From Gaiellasilicea sp963794385 (GTDB taxonomy: Bacteria; Actinomycetota; Thermoleophilia; Gaiellales; Gaiellaceae), in contig CAWCDT010000013.1 of the NCBI GenBank assembly GCA_963794385.1, positions 1 through 64,000 on the forward strand: a stretch of DNA of 64,000 nt, given 5' to 3'. Both the position numbers and the translations under genes were made by a program. The notes under the pieces were generated by a model. It ran no database searches. It was not told the DNA's origin and saw only the letters and a list, made by a program, of their open reading frames with translations. The first letter of the stretch is position 1. Every line of letters begins with the position of its first letter. Shown here in pieces: positions 50,730-59,395 of this stretch.

Positions 50730-51509
50730 TCATACGCGTCCTTTCACGTCGAGGACGTCGACAGGCCCCTCGCCGGCGCCGATCTCATGGAGGCCGTTGC
50801 GGACGGCGTCCGAGGCAGCCTCGGCCGCCCCTCGCGCCGCGTCCTCCAGCGAAAGTCCGCGCGCGAGCAACGCCGCGAGCGTCGCCGAGTGGGTGCAGCC
50901 GGCGCCGTGCGTCGCCGGCACATCGTGGCGCTCAACCGCAATCTCCACGTGCGTCTGCCCGTCGAAAAGATGGTCGACCGCGGTCTCGCCGTGGCCGCCG
51001 GTGACGAGCGCCGCCGTCGCGCCGAGCTCGACGAGGCGCTCGGCGAGCTCCCGCCGTGACGCGCCCGAGATCCCGGTGAGCGCCTCCGCCTCGGGCAGGT
51101 TCGGCGTCACCACGGTTGCGAGCGGGAAGAGCCCGGCGACCAGCGTCTCGACGGCGTCGTCCTGCAGGAGCTGCGCGCCCGAGCTGGCGATCAGGACGGG
51201 GTCGACGACGAGCGGCACCGGGCGACTTGCGACCGCCTCCGCCACCGTCTCGACGATCTCGCGCGAGAAGAGCATGCCCGTTTTGGCTGCGTCGACGCCG
51301 ATGTCGTCGAACACCGCGTCGAGCTGCGCGCGGATGAACTCGGAGGGGAGCTCGTGCACGGCCGTCACCCCGGTGGTGTTCTGCGCCGTCAGCGCGACGA
51401 GCACGCTCGACCCGTGCGCACCGGCGGCGGCAAAGGCCTTGAGGTCCGCCTGGATGCCCGCTCCGCCGCCGGAGTCGGACGTCGCAATCGTGAGGCAGCG
51501 CGGAACGAT
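50730..51509 (-). CDS. thiD: Hydroxymethylpyrimidine (phosphate) kinase
   Basis: A 259-residue ribokinase-like kinase adding both phosphates to HMP. The N-terminal motif PRCLTIATSDSGGGAGIQAD and FAAAGAHGSSVLVALTAQNT are essential for the fold, yet lie upstream of the first ATG/GTG/TTG in frame (GTG at 51404). The start is therefore placed at AUC 51509, 6 bases after the site AAGGGAG (51516-51522). Other motifs: AKTGMLFS, PLVVDPVLIASSG, TPNLPEAEALTG, ATHGAGCTHSATLAALLARG (anion hole). The site overlaps the 3' strand of the riboswitch P1 helix, so TPP should block initiation. Confidence 0.85.
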   Translation of the reverse strand: MVPRCLTIATSDSGGGAGIQADLKAFAAAGAHGSSVLVALTAQNTTGVTAVHELPSEFIRAQLDAVFDDIGVDAAKTGMLFSREIVETVAEAVASRPVPLVVDPVLIASSGAQLLQDDAVETLVAGLFPLATVVTPNLPEAEALTGISGASRRELAERLVELGATAALVTGGHGETAVDHLFDGQTHVEIAVERHDVPATHGAGCTHSATLAALLARGLSLEDAARGAAEAASDAVRNGLHEIGAGEGPVDVLDVKGRV

Positions 51510-51515
51510 CTGGTA

Positions 51516-51595
51516 CTCCCTTCGCCGGTGCGAACCGGATCAGGTTCGACGGGTGTGATCTCAGCCCCGTAAGGGGCACCCCGGTAGGCCGAAGG
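51516..51595 (-). promoter_or_regulatory. TPP riboswitch (THI element) upstream of thiD
   Basis: On the minus strand the conserved TPP-aptamer core is present: GGGGTGCCCC, GGGGCTGAGATCACACCCGT, CGAACCTGATCCGGTTCGCA, then ACCGGCGAAGGGAG. P1 can be drawn from CCTTCG (51590-51595) and CGAAGG (51519-51524). The thiD ribosome binding site AAGGGAG (51516-51522) overlaps the P1 3' strand. It should turn off translation of the thiDMEL operon when TPP is plentiful. Confidence 0.93.
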
Positions 51596-51609
51596 CTAGC
51601 GTAGAGATC

Positions 51610-53853
51610 GTGAGCACCGTTGCCCCCGCCTGGCACGACCTGCTGGCCGGAGAGGAGCTCGCCCACTTGACGGTCGAGCCGGCGCGGACGGGACGAAGCG
51701 AGCCGTTTCCGGACGACCTCGACCCGCGCGTCGCCTCCGCGCTCGTCGCGCAGGGGATCACGTCGCTCTACACCCACCAGGCCGAGACCTGGGAGGCGCT
51801 CCGCGCGGGCGGCAACGCGATCGTGACAACGAGCACGGCCAGCGGCAAGAGCCTCGCCTTCAATCTGCCGGTACTCGACCTGCTCGCGCGCGAACCGAAG
51901 AGCAGGGCGCTCTATCTCTACCCGACGAAGGCGCTCTCGCAGGACCAGGCGCGCGCTCTCGGCGCGTTCGGCGTCAAGGGCGTGAAGCCGGCCATCTACG
52001 ACGGCGACACCGAGACCGAGCGGCGCTGGCAGATCCGCAGGTGGGCGAACGTGATCCTGACGAACCCGGACATGCTCCACGTCGGCGTGCTGCCGCACCA
52101 CGACCGCTGGGGCGACGTGCTCGCGAACCTCCGTTACGTCGTCGTCGACGAGGCGCACGTCTACCGCGGCGTGTTCGGCTCGCACGTGGCGAACGTGCTC
52201 CGGCGACTGCGCCGGCTCGCGCGCGCGTACGACTCCGAGCCGCAGTTCGTGCTCGCCTCGGCGACGATCGCAAACGCTGCCCACCTCGCCGAGTCGCTGC
52301 TCGGCGAGCCGGCCGTCGTCGTCGACAGCGACGCGGCGCCGGCGACCGAGCGGACGATCGCGCTCTGGAACCCGGAGCTGATCGATGAGGAGCTCGGCCA
52401 GCGCGCGAGCGCGCTCGGCGACGCGTCGCGCCTGCTCGCGACCTTCGTCGAGCGCGGCCTGCGGACAATCTGCTTCGCCAAGAGCCGCAAGGCTGTCGAG
52501 CTGATCCACCGCTTCGCCTCAGATCGGCTCGATCCCGAGCTCGCTGCGCGCCTCGCTCCCTACCGCGCCGGTTACACGCCTTCACAGCGCCGCGAGATCG
52601 AGCAGCGGCTCGTGGCCGGCGAGCTGCTCGGCGTTTCGGCAACCGACGCGCTCGAGCTCGGCATCGACATCGGCACGCTCGATTGTGCGATCTCGGTCGG
52701 CTTCCCCGGCACGGTCAGCTCGCTACGGCAGCAGTGGGGCCGGGCGGGCCGGCGCAGCCCGGGCCTCGCGGTCCTCGTCGCCAGCGAGGACGCGCTCGAC
52801 CAGTACTTCATGCGCGAGCCGGAAACCCTGCTCGGCCGAACCGTGGAGGCGGCCCTCCTCGACCACGCGAACCCGCGCGTCCTGGACGGCCACGTGCTCT
52901 CGGCCGCCTTCGAGGGGCCGATCGACGAGGCAGACGCCGCGACCTTAGGCACGGAGACGCTGGAGCGCGCAGCGGTACTCCCGGAGCTGAAAAAGACGGA
53001 CGCGGGCTATGTCTGGGCCGGAACCGACTATCCGGCCGCGCGCGTCCTGCTCAGGTCGGGCGAGCTCGACTCGTTCACCGTCGTCGACGTCGAGACCGGC
53101 ACCGTGCTCGGGCTCGTCGAGCGCTCGCGCGCCTACTCGACCGTCCACGACGGCGCCGTCTATCTCCATCTCGGTGCGCAGCACGTCGTCAAGCGGCTCG
53201 ACGTCGACGGCCGCGTCGCGCTCGTCGCACGCGTCGACGTGGACTGGTACACGCAGGCGAAGAAGGAGACGCAGACCTCGATCGTCGAGCCTCTGCGGCT
53301 CGAGCACCGGCTCGGGCTCGAGCTCCACCACGGCCGCGTCTCCGTCACCGAGCGGGTGATCGGGTACCAGCGCAAGTCGATCAGCGGCGGGGACACGCTC
53401 GAGACGGTTCCGCTCGACCTTCCCGAGACGAGCTTCGAGACCGAAGCGGTCTGGTTCTGTCCCACGGCCGCCCAGCTCGAAGGTCTCGAGGAGATGCCGA
53501 AGCTGCTCTCCTCCCTCCACGCGGCCGAGCACTCGCTGATCGCGCTCCTGCCGCTGTGGGCGATGTGCGACCGCTGGGACATCGGCGGCCTCTCGACGAA
53601 CGTGCACTACCAGACCGGGCTGCCGACGATCTTCGTCTACGACGGCCACGCCGGCGGCGTCGGGATCACGGAGCGCGGCTTCGAGCGCTTCGAGGGCTGG
53701 GTCGAGGACACGGCGAAGATGCTCGCCGGCTGCCCGTGCGCCGAGGGCTGCCCATCGTGCGTCCAGAGCCCGAAGTGCGGCAACCTGAACGACTACCTCG
53801 ACAAGGACGGCGCGCTCACGCTGCTGCGCCGGCTCCTCGCTCATGAGGCCTGA
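51610..53853 (+). CDS. MrfA/YprA-like DEAD-box helicase with DUF1998 zinc region
   Basis: A 747-residue superfamily 2 helicase: Q-like motif, Walker A TTSTASGKSLAFNLPVLDLL (~residue 74), LYLYPTKALSQDQARAL, Walker B VVVDEAHVYRG (~residue 178), SATIANAA, and C-terminal lobe CFAKSRKAVELIH, SATDALELGIDIG, QQWGRAGRR. The C-terminal DUF1998-like part has a four-Cys zinc signature CPCAEGCPSCVQSPKCGN (~700-718), as in MrfA, which removes mitomycin-type lesions. It is probably a DNA repair helicase. Starts GTG at 51610, divergent from the thiamine operon. Confidence 0.92.
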   Translation: MSTVAPAWHDLLAGEELAHLTVEPARTGRSEPFPDDLDPRVASALVAQGITSLYTHQAETWEALRAGGNAIVTTSTASGKSLAFNLPVLDLLAREPKSRALYLYPTKALSQDQARALGAFGVKGVKPAIYDGDTETERRWQIRRWANVILTNPDMLHVGVLPHHDRWGDVLANLRYVVVDEAHVYRGVFGSHVANVLRRLRRLARAYDSEPQFVLASATIANAAHLAESLLGEPAVVVDSDAAPATERTIALWNPELIDEELGQRASALGDASRLLATFVERGLRTICFAKSRKAVELIHRFASDRLDPELAARLAPYRAGYTPSQRREIEQRLVAGELLGVSATDALELGIDIGTLDCAISVGFPGTVSSLRQQWGRAGRRSPGLAVLVASEDALDQYFMREPETLLGRTVEAALLDHANPRVLDGHVLSAAFEGPIDEADAATLGTETLERAAVLPELKKTDAGYVWAGTDYPAARVLLRSGELDSFTVVDVETGTVLGLVERSRAYSTVHDGAVYLHLGAQHVVKRLDVDGRVALVARVDVDWYTQAKKETQTSIVEPLRLEHRLGLELHHGRVSVTERVIGYQRKSISGGDTLETVPLDLPETSFETEAVWFCPTAAQLEGLEEMPKLLSSLHAAEHSLIALLPLWAMCDRWDIGGLSTNVHYQTGLPTIFVYDGHAGGVGITERGFERFEGWVEDTAKMLAGCPCAEGCPSCVQSPKCGNLNDYLDKDGALTLLRRLLAHEA

Positions 53854-54244
53854 GCTCGTCTTCACGGCGGAGGTCGTCGCTCGCGATCGCCGCGAGCACG
53901 ACGTTCACCGCCGAGACGCCGGTCGCGACCGCGGCGGCACGCGGCGGCAGCTGCTTCGACAGCCCCGCGGCCGCCGCAGAGACGGTGTCGGAGCAGTGGA
54001 CGAGGAGCGCGAGCCGGAGGGCTTGCCTGCGGACGGCCGGATCGGTGCTGAGCAGGTCGAGCCCGATCAGGATCGTCCGAATTCCAAACATCCGGGCGAT
54101 GTGCACCGCCGGTCCGTTCGCGTCAGCCTCGGTTCCCAGCCGCCGTGCGAACGCGCCCGGCGCGACGAGCGACGCGCCGCCGTTGAAGATCCGCACGCCG
54201 GCAAGGGCGATGCGGGCGTAATCGCGACCGCTGAGCCTGCTCAC
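53816..54244 (-). CDS. Hypothetical membrane protein, 142 residues
   Basis: A small protein with hydrophobic helices around YARIALAGVRIFNGGASLVA, MFGIRTILIGLDLLS, LRLALLVHCSDTVSAAAAGL and AAVATGVSAVNVVLAAIAS, resembling three- or four-helix integral membrane proteins. I recognise no family. The GTG at 54244 is preferred over the longer antisense-like reading. The 3' end overlaps the end of the helicase by 38 bp in antiparallel. It shares a 100-bp divergent gap with the gene at 54345. Confidence 0.65.
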   Translation of the reverse strand: MSRLSGRDYARIALAGVRIFNGGASLVAPGAFARRLGTEADANGPAVHIARMFGIRTILIGLDLLSTDPAVRRQALRLALLVHCSDTVSAAAAGLSKQLPPRAAAVATGVSAVNVVLAAIASDDLRREDELRPHERGAGAAA

Positions 54245-54344
54245 TGGGCTGCGATTGGACCAACTACCGCTGCCGCGCGTCAACACGTGGCCGGGCCGAG
54301 CGGCACCGTGGTAGGTTCGGCCTCTCGTCGTCGGAAGGGTCGTG

Positions 54345-54782
54345 ATGCCAGTCGACATGCCGGATCTGCTGGGAATGTCGGAGCAGGAGCTCGAAGACCT
54401 GTTCCGCGCCAACACTGCAGGCGAGATTCGGGACGGCGACGCCGACGGAATCGTCGTCATCGCGCCCGGGACGGACATCTCCCGGATCGCGTCCTTCCTG
54501 ATCCGCCTCGTCGCCTGGCGCGGCAAGGTGTTCAACGGGCAGAAAGGGGACCTCCGCAACAAGGTCGGGCCGTTCAGCTGGAAGCTCGTCCGGGCGAAGG
54601 TCTACCGGGAAGCGAGCTGGTTCGACGGGGAGGAGACGATCGTCCTCGACTACTCGAAGACGTCCTTCGTCGCCCGCCGGATTCGCGACGAGATCCGCGA
54701 GATCGCCCCCGGCGTTTACCTCGGGCTCGTCTTCTGGGACCGGAAGAAGGTGGCCATCTTCGCGCTCAAGTTCTCGACGTGA
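54345..54782 (+). CDS. Hypothetical protein, first gene of haem-enzyme module
   Basis: A 145-residue soluble protein. Sequence marks: ISRIASFLIRLVAWRGKVFN, KVGPFSWKLVRAKVYREASW, FDGEETIVLDYSKTSFVARR and ELAPGVYLGLVFWDRKK-like end. It has a beta-rich alpha/beta look, no signal peptide and no cysteine. I do not recognise a named family. It is followed 28 bp later by a 419-residue protein and then a DyP peroxidase on the same strand, so it likely works with them. ATG at 54345 follows GGAAGG; the track GTG three bases earlier is also possible. Confidence 0.75.
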   Translation: MPVDMPDLLGMSEQELEDLFRANTAGEIRDGDADGIVVIAPGTDISRIASFLIRLVAWRGKVFNGQKGDLRNKVGPFSWKLVRAKVYREASWFDGEETIVLDYSKTSFVARRIRDEIREIAPGVYLGLVFWDRKKVAIFALKFST

Positions 54783-54810
54783 CGCCCCGGCGGCAGCGGC
54801 GGAGTCGGCC

Positions 54811-56070
54811 ATGCCGTATCAGCGTGCGGTGACGATCGCCGCGCCCGTTCGCGCGGGCGCGGTCGCCGACCTCGAAGGCCTTCTCGCGACGATGGGGAAC
54901 GGAGTCGCCAACGGCTCCGTCCTCGACCTCGGCGGGCTTTCCGGCGTCCACTTTGCCCGGCTGGCGGTCGTGGGCGAGGAAACGGACGCGTCGGGCGCCA
55001 CGCTCCCCGCAAGCCTGATCTACCTGAGCGACCTCGACGTCTCGCCCGCGACGCACCTGGCCGAGCTCGCGGAGCTCGACGGCATCGACCGCGTCTTCGG
55101 CTACTGCGAGGGCTATCCGGCAGGCGGCTCGGCGAGCGCGGGCCAACGGCTGGACTATCTCCGCCGCCACGTCGTCAAGGAGCAGGCGAGATACGTCAAC
55201 ACGACCGGCCGGACGGCGAAGCAGATCCGGCAGGAGGCCGAGCTGCGCGACGCGATCGAGCGCTTCCTCGACTCGGCGGACGAGGACTGGCGTGGACGCA
55301 ATCCTGGCGACGTCCGGCGCGCGGTGCTCGAGCACGTCAAGCGGAACCCCGCGCTCGCCTGGGCGCTCGAGCCGGCGGAGCGCCCAGGTGGGCTTGCGCG
55401 CCTGCGCGAGCTGGCGCACCTCGTCCTGATCCCGCTCCTCCTCGTGCCGCTGCTGCCGCTCGCAATCCTCGCCCTGCCCGTCTACGCGTTCGTTCTCTGG
55501 CGGCACGAGCGCCGGGACGAGGCGCCGCACGTGAAGCCGGAGGACGCCCGCGTCCTCGAGCTCGCGGCGCTCGAGGACCACATCGTCCAGAACCCGTTCA
55601 TGGCGGTCGGCCCGGTGAAGCCGGGGCTGTTCCGGCGCCTGACTCTGATCGGCGTCGTCTTCGGGCTCGACTACACCGCGCGCCACTTCTTCAACCGGGC
55701 GAACCTCTCCGGGGTGAAGACGATCCACTTCGCACGCTGGGTCTTCCTCGACGACAAGCGGCGCATGTTCTTCGCGAGCAACTACGACGGCAGCATGGAG
55801 AGCTACATGGACGACTTCATCGACAAGGTCGCCTGGGGCCTCAATCTCGTCTTCTCGAACGGCGTCGGCTACCCGAGGACGCGCTGGCTCGTGTTCGGCG
55901 GCGCGCGCGACGAGCTCGCCTTCAAGGACTACCTACGCGTGCACCAGGTGCCGACGCACGTCTGGTACTCGGCATACGGCAACCTGACGGCGCTCAACAT
56001 CGCCCAGAACGAGCGGATTCGGAAGGGCTTGCGCGACGGCGACGCACGGGGGTGGGTGCAGTCGCTGTGA
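54811..56070 (+). CDS. Hypothetical membrane protein, co-operonic with DyP peroxidase
   Basis: A 419-residue protein that I do not recognise. The N-terminal ~130 residues form a soluble part (QRAVTIAAPVRAGAVADLEG; GVHFARLAVVGEETDASGAT) similar in layout to a ferredoxin-like domain. A hydrophobic pair of helices (LVLIPLLLVPLLPLAILAL and VYAFVLW, ~residues 205-233) follows. The C-terminal domain has PVKPGLFRRLTLIGVVFGLD, IHFARWVFLDDKRRMFFASN, YDGSMESYMDDFIDKVAWGL and THVWYSAYGNLTALNI. The stop overlaps the peroxidase start (GTGA), which suggests a shared complex. Confidence 0.75.
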   Translation: MPYQRAVTIAAPVRAGAVADLEGLLATMGNGVANGSVLDLGGLSGVHFARLAVVGEETDASGATLPASLIYLSDLDVSPATHLAELAELDGIDRVFGYCEGYPAGGSASAGQRLDYLRRHVVKEQARYVNTTGRTAKQIRQEAELRDAIERFLDSADEDWRGRNPGDVRRAVLEHVKRNPALAWALEPAERPGGLARLRELAHLVLIPLLLVPLLPLAILALPVYAFVLWRHERRDEAPHVKPEDARVLELAALEDHIVQNPFMAVGPVKPGLFRRLTLIGVVFGLDYTARHFFNRANLSGVKTIHFARWVFLDDKRRMFFASNYDGSMESYMDDFIDKVAWGLNLVFSNGVGYPRTRWLVFGGARDELAFKDYLRVHQVPTHVWYSAYGNLTALNIAQNERIRKGLRDGDARGWVQSL

Positions 56071-57381
56071 CGCTCGACCTCGACGACGTCCAGGGACTCT
56101 TTGCACGCGGCTACGGCGACCTCAAGTCCGCGGCATTCCTCCTGCTCGCGGTCGCAGACGCCAACGCCGCGCGCACGCTGGCTCGGCGAGCTGAGCGAAG
56201 CGGTGACGCGCGCGAGCGAGCGGCCCACGGAGCGCGCGGTCAACGTCGCGTTCACGAGCTCCGGACTCGAGCGGCTGGGGCTGCCCGCCGAGGAGCTGAC
56301 GGCTTTCTCGAACGAGTTCGTCGCCGGAATGACAACGCCGCACCGCACGCGGGTCCTCGGCGATGTCGGCGAGAACGCGCCCGAACGCTGGGACTGGGGC
56401 GGGCCCGCCGCGCCGATCGACGCCGTGCTCCTCCTCTACGCCAAGGACGCGGCGGGCCTCGCGGCGCTGGAGCAGGTGCCGGCCGGCTTCTCGCTCGTCG
56501 CACGGCTCGGCACCGCCGATCTCGACGGCTTCGAGCCGTTCGGCTTTCGCGACGGGATCTCGCAGCCGCTCGTCGAGGGGCTCGGCAAGGTCGGGCCCGC
56601 TGAGCAGACCGTCCGCGCCGGAGAGTTCCTGCTCGGCTACGAGAACGAGTACGGCCTCACAATCGACCAGCCGCTGCTGCGAAACGGCAGCTACCTCGTT
56701 CTCCGCCAGCTGCGCCAGGACGTCGCCGGATTCTGGCAGTTCGCCGACTCGGCGACCAGGCGCGAGGACGGGGGCAGCGACCCCGACGCGCGGCTCCGGC
56801 TGGCAGCGAGGATGGTCGGGCGCTGGCCGAGCGGCGCGCCGCTCGTGCTCGCACCGGAGGCGGACGATCCGAACCTGGCCGAGGCGAACGACTTCGGCTA
56901 CCAGGAGCACGACCGCCGCGGCGCACGCTGCCCGGTCGGCTCGCACATCCGCCGCTCGAACCCGCGCGACTCGCTCGACCCGAGCCCGGGCACGGCGAGG
57001 TCGCTCGAGATCAACCGCCGCCACCGCATCCTCCGGCGCGGGCGCGAGTACGGGCCGCCCCTGCCGCTCGAGCAGGCGCTGGCCGCCGACGACGGGGCGG
57101 AGCGCGGCCTGCACTTCATCTGCCTCAACGCGAACATCGCGCGCCAGTTCGAATTCGTCCAGCAGACCTGGCTGAACAACCCCAAGTTCGGCGAGCTCTA
57201 CGACGACGCTGACCCGTTCTTCGCCCCCGGCGCGTTCACGATCCCCACCGACAGCGTCCGCGAGCGCGTCACCGACGTGCCCCGCTTCGTCTTCGTGAAG
57301 GGCGGCGCCTACTTCTTCCTGCCCGGCCTCGCCGCGCTCCGCTACCTGGCGGGGAACTCCTCGTCGCCGGTCGGCTCGTAG
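56067..57381 (+). CDS. DyP-type haem peroxidase, one frameshift
   Basis: A dye-decolourising peroxidase of about 430 residues once a frame change near 56178 is allowed. The first piece is VTLDLDDVQGLFARGYGDLK and the second starts RWLGELSEAVTRASERPTER. The catalytic Asp motif is FEPFGFRDGISQPLV (GxxDG, ~residue 157), and the proximal haem His is in CPVGSHIRRSNPRD (~residue 298). Arg in RRSNPRD is also typical. No Tat signal is visible, so it should be cytoplasmic or carried by a partner. It is coupled to the upstream membrane protein by GTGA. The 3' end overlaps the convergent catalase-like gene by 40 bp. Confidence 0.85.
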
Positions 57382-58598
57382 TGCTCCACGGCGTTCTGCT
57401 GCTGCCGTAGGCGCGCGAGCTCACTGTACATCCGCTTCCTGGCCCGGCTTTGGTTGCCGAGCGGGCGGTGCTCCGGGATGCAGTGCCACGGGTTGAACGA
57501 GAGCACCCGCGCGAAGGCGAGCTGCTCGGGTGAGTCGAACGTCTGCTTCGGGATCCTGAGCACGGCCGCGGGCACACGGGGCGACAGCTTCGTCGGCCAG
57601 AGGACGGCGTTGTTCTCGATCGGCATCCGGTGCGGGTCGGTCTGCAGCTGGAGCAGGACGTCGAACTCGACGTCGCGCTCGGCGAGGGTGGCGACCATCG
57701 CGTCGCGGAGGTAGTTGTCGGGCGGTCGCAGCGGCAGGCGCGGCACGCGGGTCCTCGTCTCGAGATTCGTCTGGAACGAGTACTGCATCGCCTGCCCGTC
57801 CCCGAGCAGGTAGGGCACGCAGCTGAAGTAGTCGCCCTCGAGCGGGCTCGACTGGGTCTTGGTCCAGAGCAGCTGCATGATCGAGTCGAGGATGTGCGAG
57901 TTGCGCAGGTTGACGAAGTAGAAGACGGCCGCGTTCCGGTAGCTCCAGTACTGGAGGCGTGCGTTCGCCTTCGTGTCCGGGGTGACGAACGTCGGCGTCG
58001 AGACGCCGAGCAGATCCTGGGTCGATTGCTCGTCGTCGAGGAGCTTCGGCCCGGGTACGCCCATCAGCTTGACGCTGATGCTCATGAAGCCGACGTCGTC
58101 GATGTCCGGCGTCACGTAGGGCCCCGGGCCGGAGAAGCGGACCCAGGCGCGGTACGTGCGCGGCTCCGCGAAGATGCCGCGCCGCATGTGCTCCGGCAGG
58201 TCGTCCCGGACGGTGAGCTCGGCACGCACGATCCCGTGGGTCTTCGTGTTGCCGCCGCGCTCGTAGTGGCCGGGGTTCCAGAGCCGGTGCATCTGAGCCG
58301 TGAACTGCTCGATGATCGCCTCGAGGCTCGACTCCTCGTCCGGCTGGATCCTCTCCTCCGCGATCGCGAGTCCTTCGTCCTTGCGCTTCAGATTGATCAG
58401 GGCCGTTACGAAGGTCGAGAGCGGGCCGCGGAAGAGCTTGTCGAACAGCGGTCGGAAGAAGGGATCGAAGCGGCGCTCGACGTGGATCAGGAACAGCAAC
58501 ACCCGCGCGATCCCGTTGCGCAGGAAGTTGCCGGTGTCGGCCGGGGGCAAACCGAAGCCGGGACCCGGGTCGGAAGACTGTGGTGTCGGCTCGCCCAT
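57342..58598 (-). CDS. Catalase-fold haem protein (catalase/allene-oxide-synthase-like)
   Basis: A 418-residue protein with catalase-family hallmarks: TKTHGIVRAELTVRDDLPEH (distal His region), RTYRAWVRFSGPGPYVTPDI (heme-side RFS motif), VGFMSISVKLMGVPG, and the proximal Tyr region in SRARKRMYSELARLR (R-x-x-x-Tyr). It is shorter than monofunctional catalases (~480+) and lacks the usual N-terminal arm. It resembles the catalase-like group that includes allene oxide synthase domains and other hydroperoxide-processing enzymes. The ATG at 58598 is used; a longer N-terminus is possible. Tail-to-tail with the DyP gene. It may work on fatty acid hydroperoxides, but this is inference. Confidence 0.82.
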   Translation of the reverse strand: MGEPTPQSSDPGPGFGLPPADTGNFLRNGIARVLLFLIHVERRFDPFFRPLFDKLFRGPLSTFVTALINLKRKDEGLAIAEERIQPDEESSLEAIIEQFTAQMHRLWNPGHYERGGNTKTHGIVRAELTVRDDLPEHMRRGIFAEPRTYRAWVRFSGPGPYVTPDIDDVGFMSISVKLMGVPGPKLLDDEQSTQDLLGVSTPTFVTPDTKANARLQYWSYRNAAVFYFVNLRNSHILDSIMQLLWTKTQSSPLEGDYFSCVPYLLGDGQAMQYSFQTNLETRTRVPRLPLRPPDNYLRDAMVATLAERDVEFDVLLQLQTDPHRMPIENNAVLWPTKLSPRVPAAVLRIPKQTFDSPEQLAFARVLSFNPWHCIPEHRPLGNQSRARKRMYSELARLRQQQNAVEHYEPTGDEEFPAR

Positions 58599-58678
58599 GT
58601 CGTCTTGTCGTTTCCCTGTCGATTTCCTAACACCTCGTTCGTCTACGTGGTGAAATCGAGGTCCGAGAGGAGGAACGG

Positions 58679-59020
58679 ATGCAGTATCTGGCACTGATCT
58701 ACGGCGAGGAGGGCCGCTGGGGCTCGCTGTCGCCGGAGGAGCGCGAGCGCGAGATGGGCGAGTACATGGCGCTCTCGCAGGCAGACGTGACGAGGGGCGG
58801 AAACGAGCTCGACTCGACCGAGACGGCGACGACAGTCCGCGTCCGCGGCGACGAGACGCTCGTCACCGACGGCCCCTTCGTCGAGTCGAAGGAGACGCTC
58901 GGCGGCTACTACGTCTTCGAGTGCGACTCGATCGACGAGGCGTGCCGCTGGGCGGCGAAGATCCCGGCCGCTCGCCACGGGGCGATCGAGGTGCGGCCCG
59001 TGCACCCCGACGAAAGGTGA
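58679..59020 (+). CDS. DGPF/YCII-domain protein 1
   Basis: A 113-residue single-domain protein with YLALIYGEEGRWGSLSPEER, then TVRVRGDETLVTDGPFVESK (the DGPF motif) and GGYYVFECDSIDEACRWAAK. DGPF/YCII proteins accompany ECF42-type sigma factors in many actinobacteria; here a second copy and the sigma gene follow. ATG at 58679 is preceded by GAGAGGAGGAAC, a strong site. Possible role as enzyme or ligand-binding partner of the sigma factor; unknown. Confidence 0.9.
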   Translation: MQYLALIYGEEGRWGSLSPEEREREMGEYMALSQADVTRGGNELDSTETATTVRVRGDETLVTDGPFVESKETLGGYYVFECDSIDEACRWAAKIPAARHGAIEVRPVHPDER

Positions 59021-59026
59021 GGCGTC

Positions 59027-59395
59027 GTGAAGTACGCAGCGCTCTTGACCAACCTGGCCGAGGACGTCGAGGCCTGGGAGAAGCTGAGCCCGGAGGAGGC
59101 GCAGGCCGCGCGCGCCGAGGAAGTGCCGAAGTGGGAGGCGCTCTTCGCCGACCTCGGCGAGAGCGGCAAGTTCCTCTCCGGCGAGCGAGCTCGAAGCGCC
59201 CCGGACCGCCAAGACCGTGCGCGTCCGGGACGGCGAGACCCTCGTCACCGACGGCCCGTACGCCGAGGCGAAGGAGGTGATCGGCGGCGTGATGGTGATC
59301 GACGCCGACGATCTTGACGAGGCGATCTCGATCGCGGCGCGCATCCCCGTAGCGCATGGGGCTCGGTCGAGCTGAGGCCCGTCATCGAGCATTGA
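59027..59395 (+). pseudogene. DGPF/YCII-domain protein 2, frameshifted
   Basis: A second DGPF-type protein. The N-terminal part MKYAALLTNLAEDVEAWEKL and SPEEAQAARAEEVPKWEAL is in frame from GTG 59027. A frame change near 59185 recovers TVRVRDGETLVTDGPYAEAK and GGVMVIDADDLDEAISIAAR. A further one near 59355 gives VELRPVIEH and the stop at 59393. The reconstructed protein is ~122 residues. The stop overlaps the TTG start of the sigma factor. All motifs survive, so error is more likely than decay. Confidence 0.78.
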
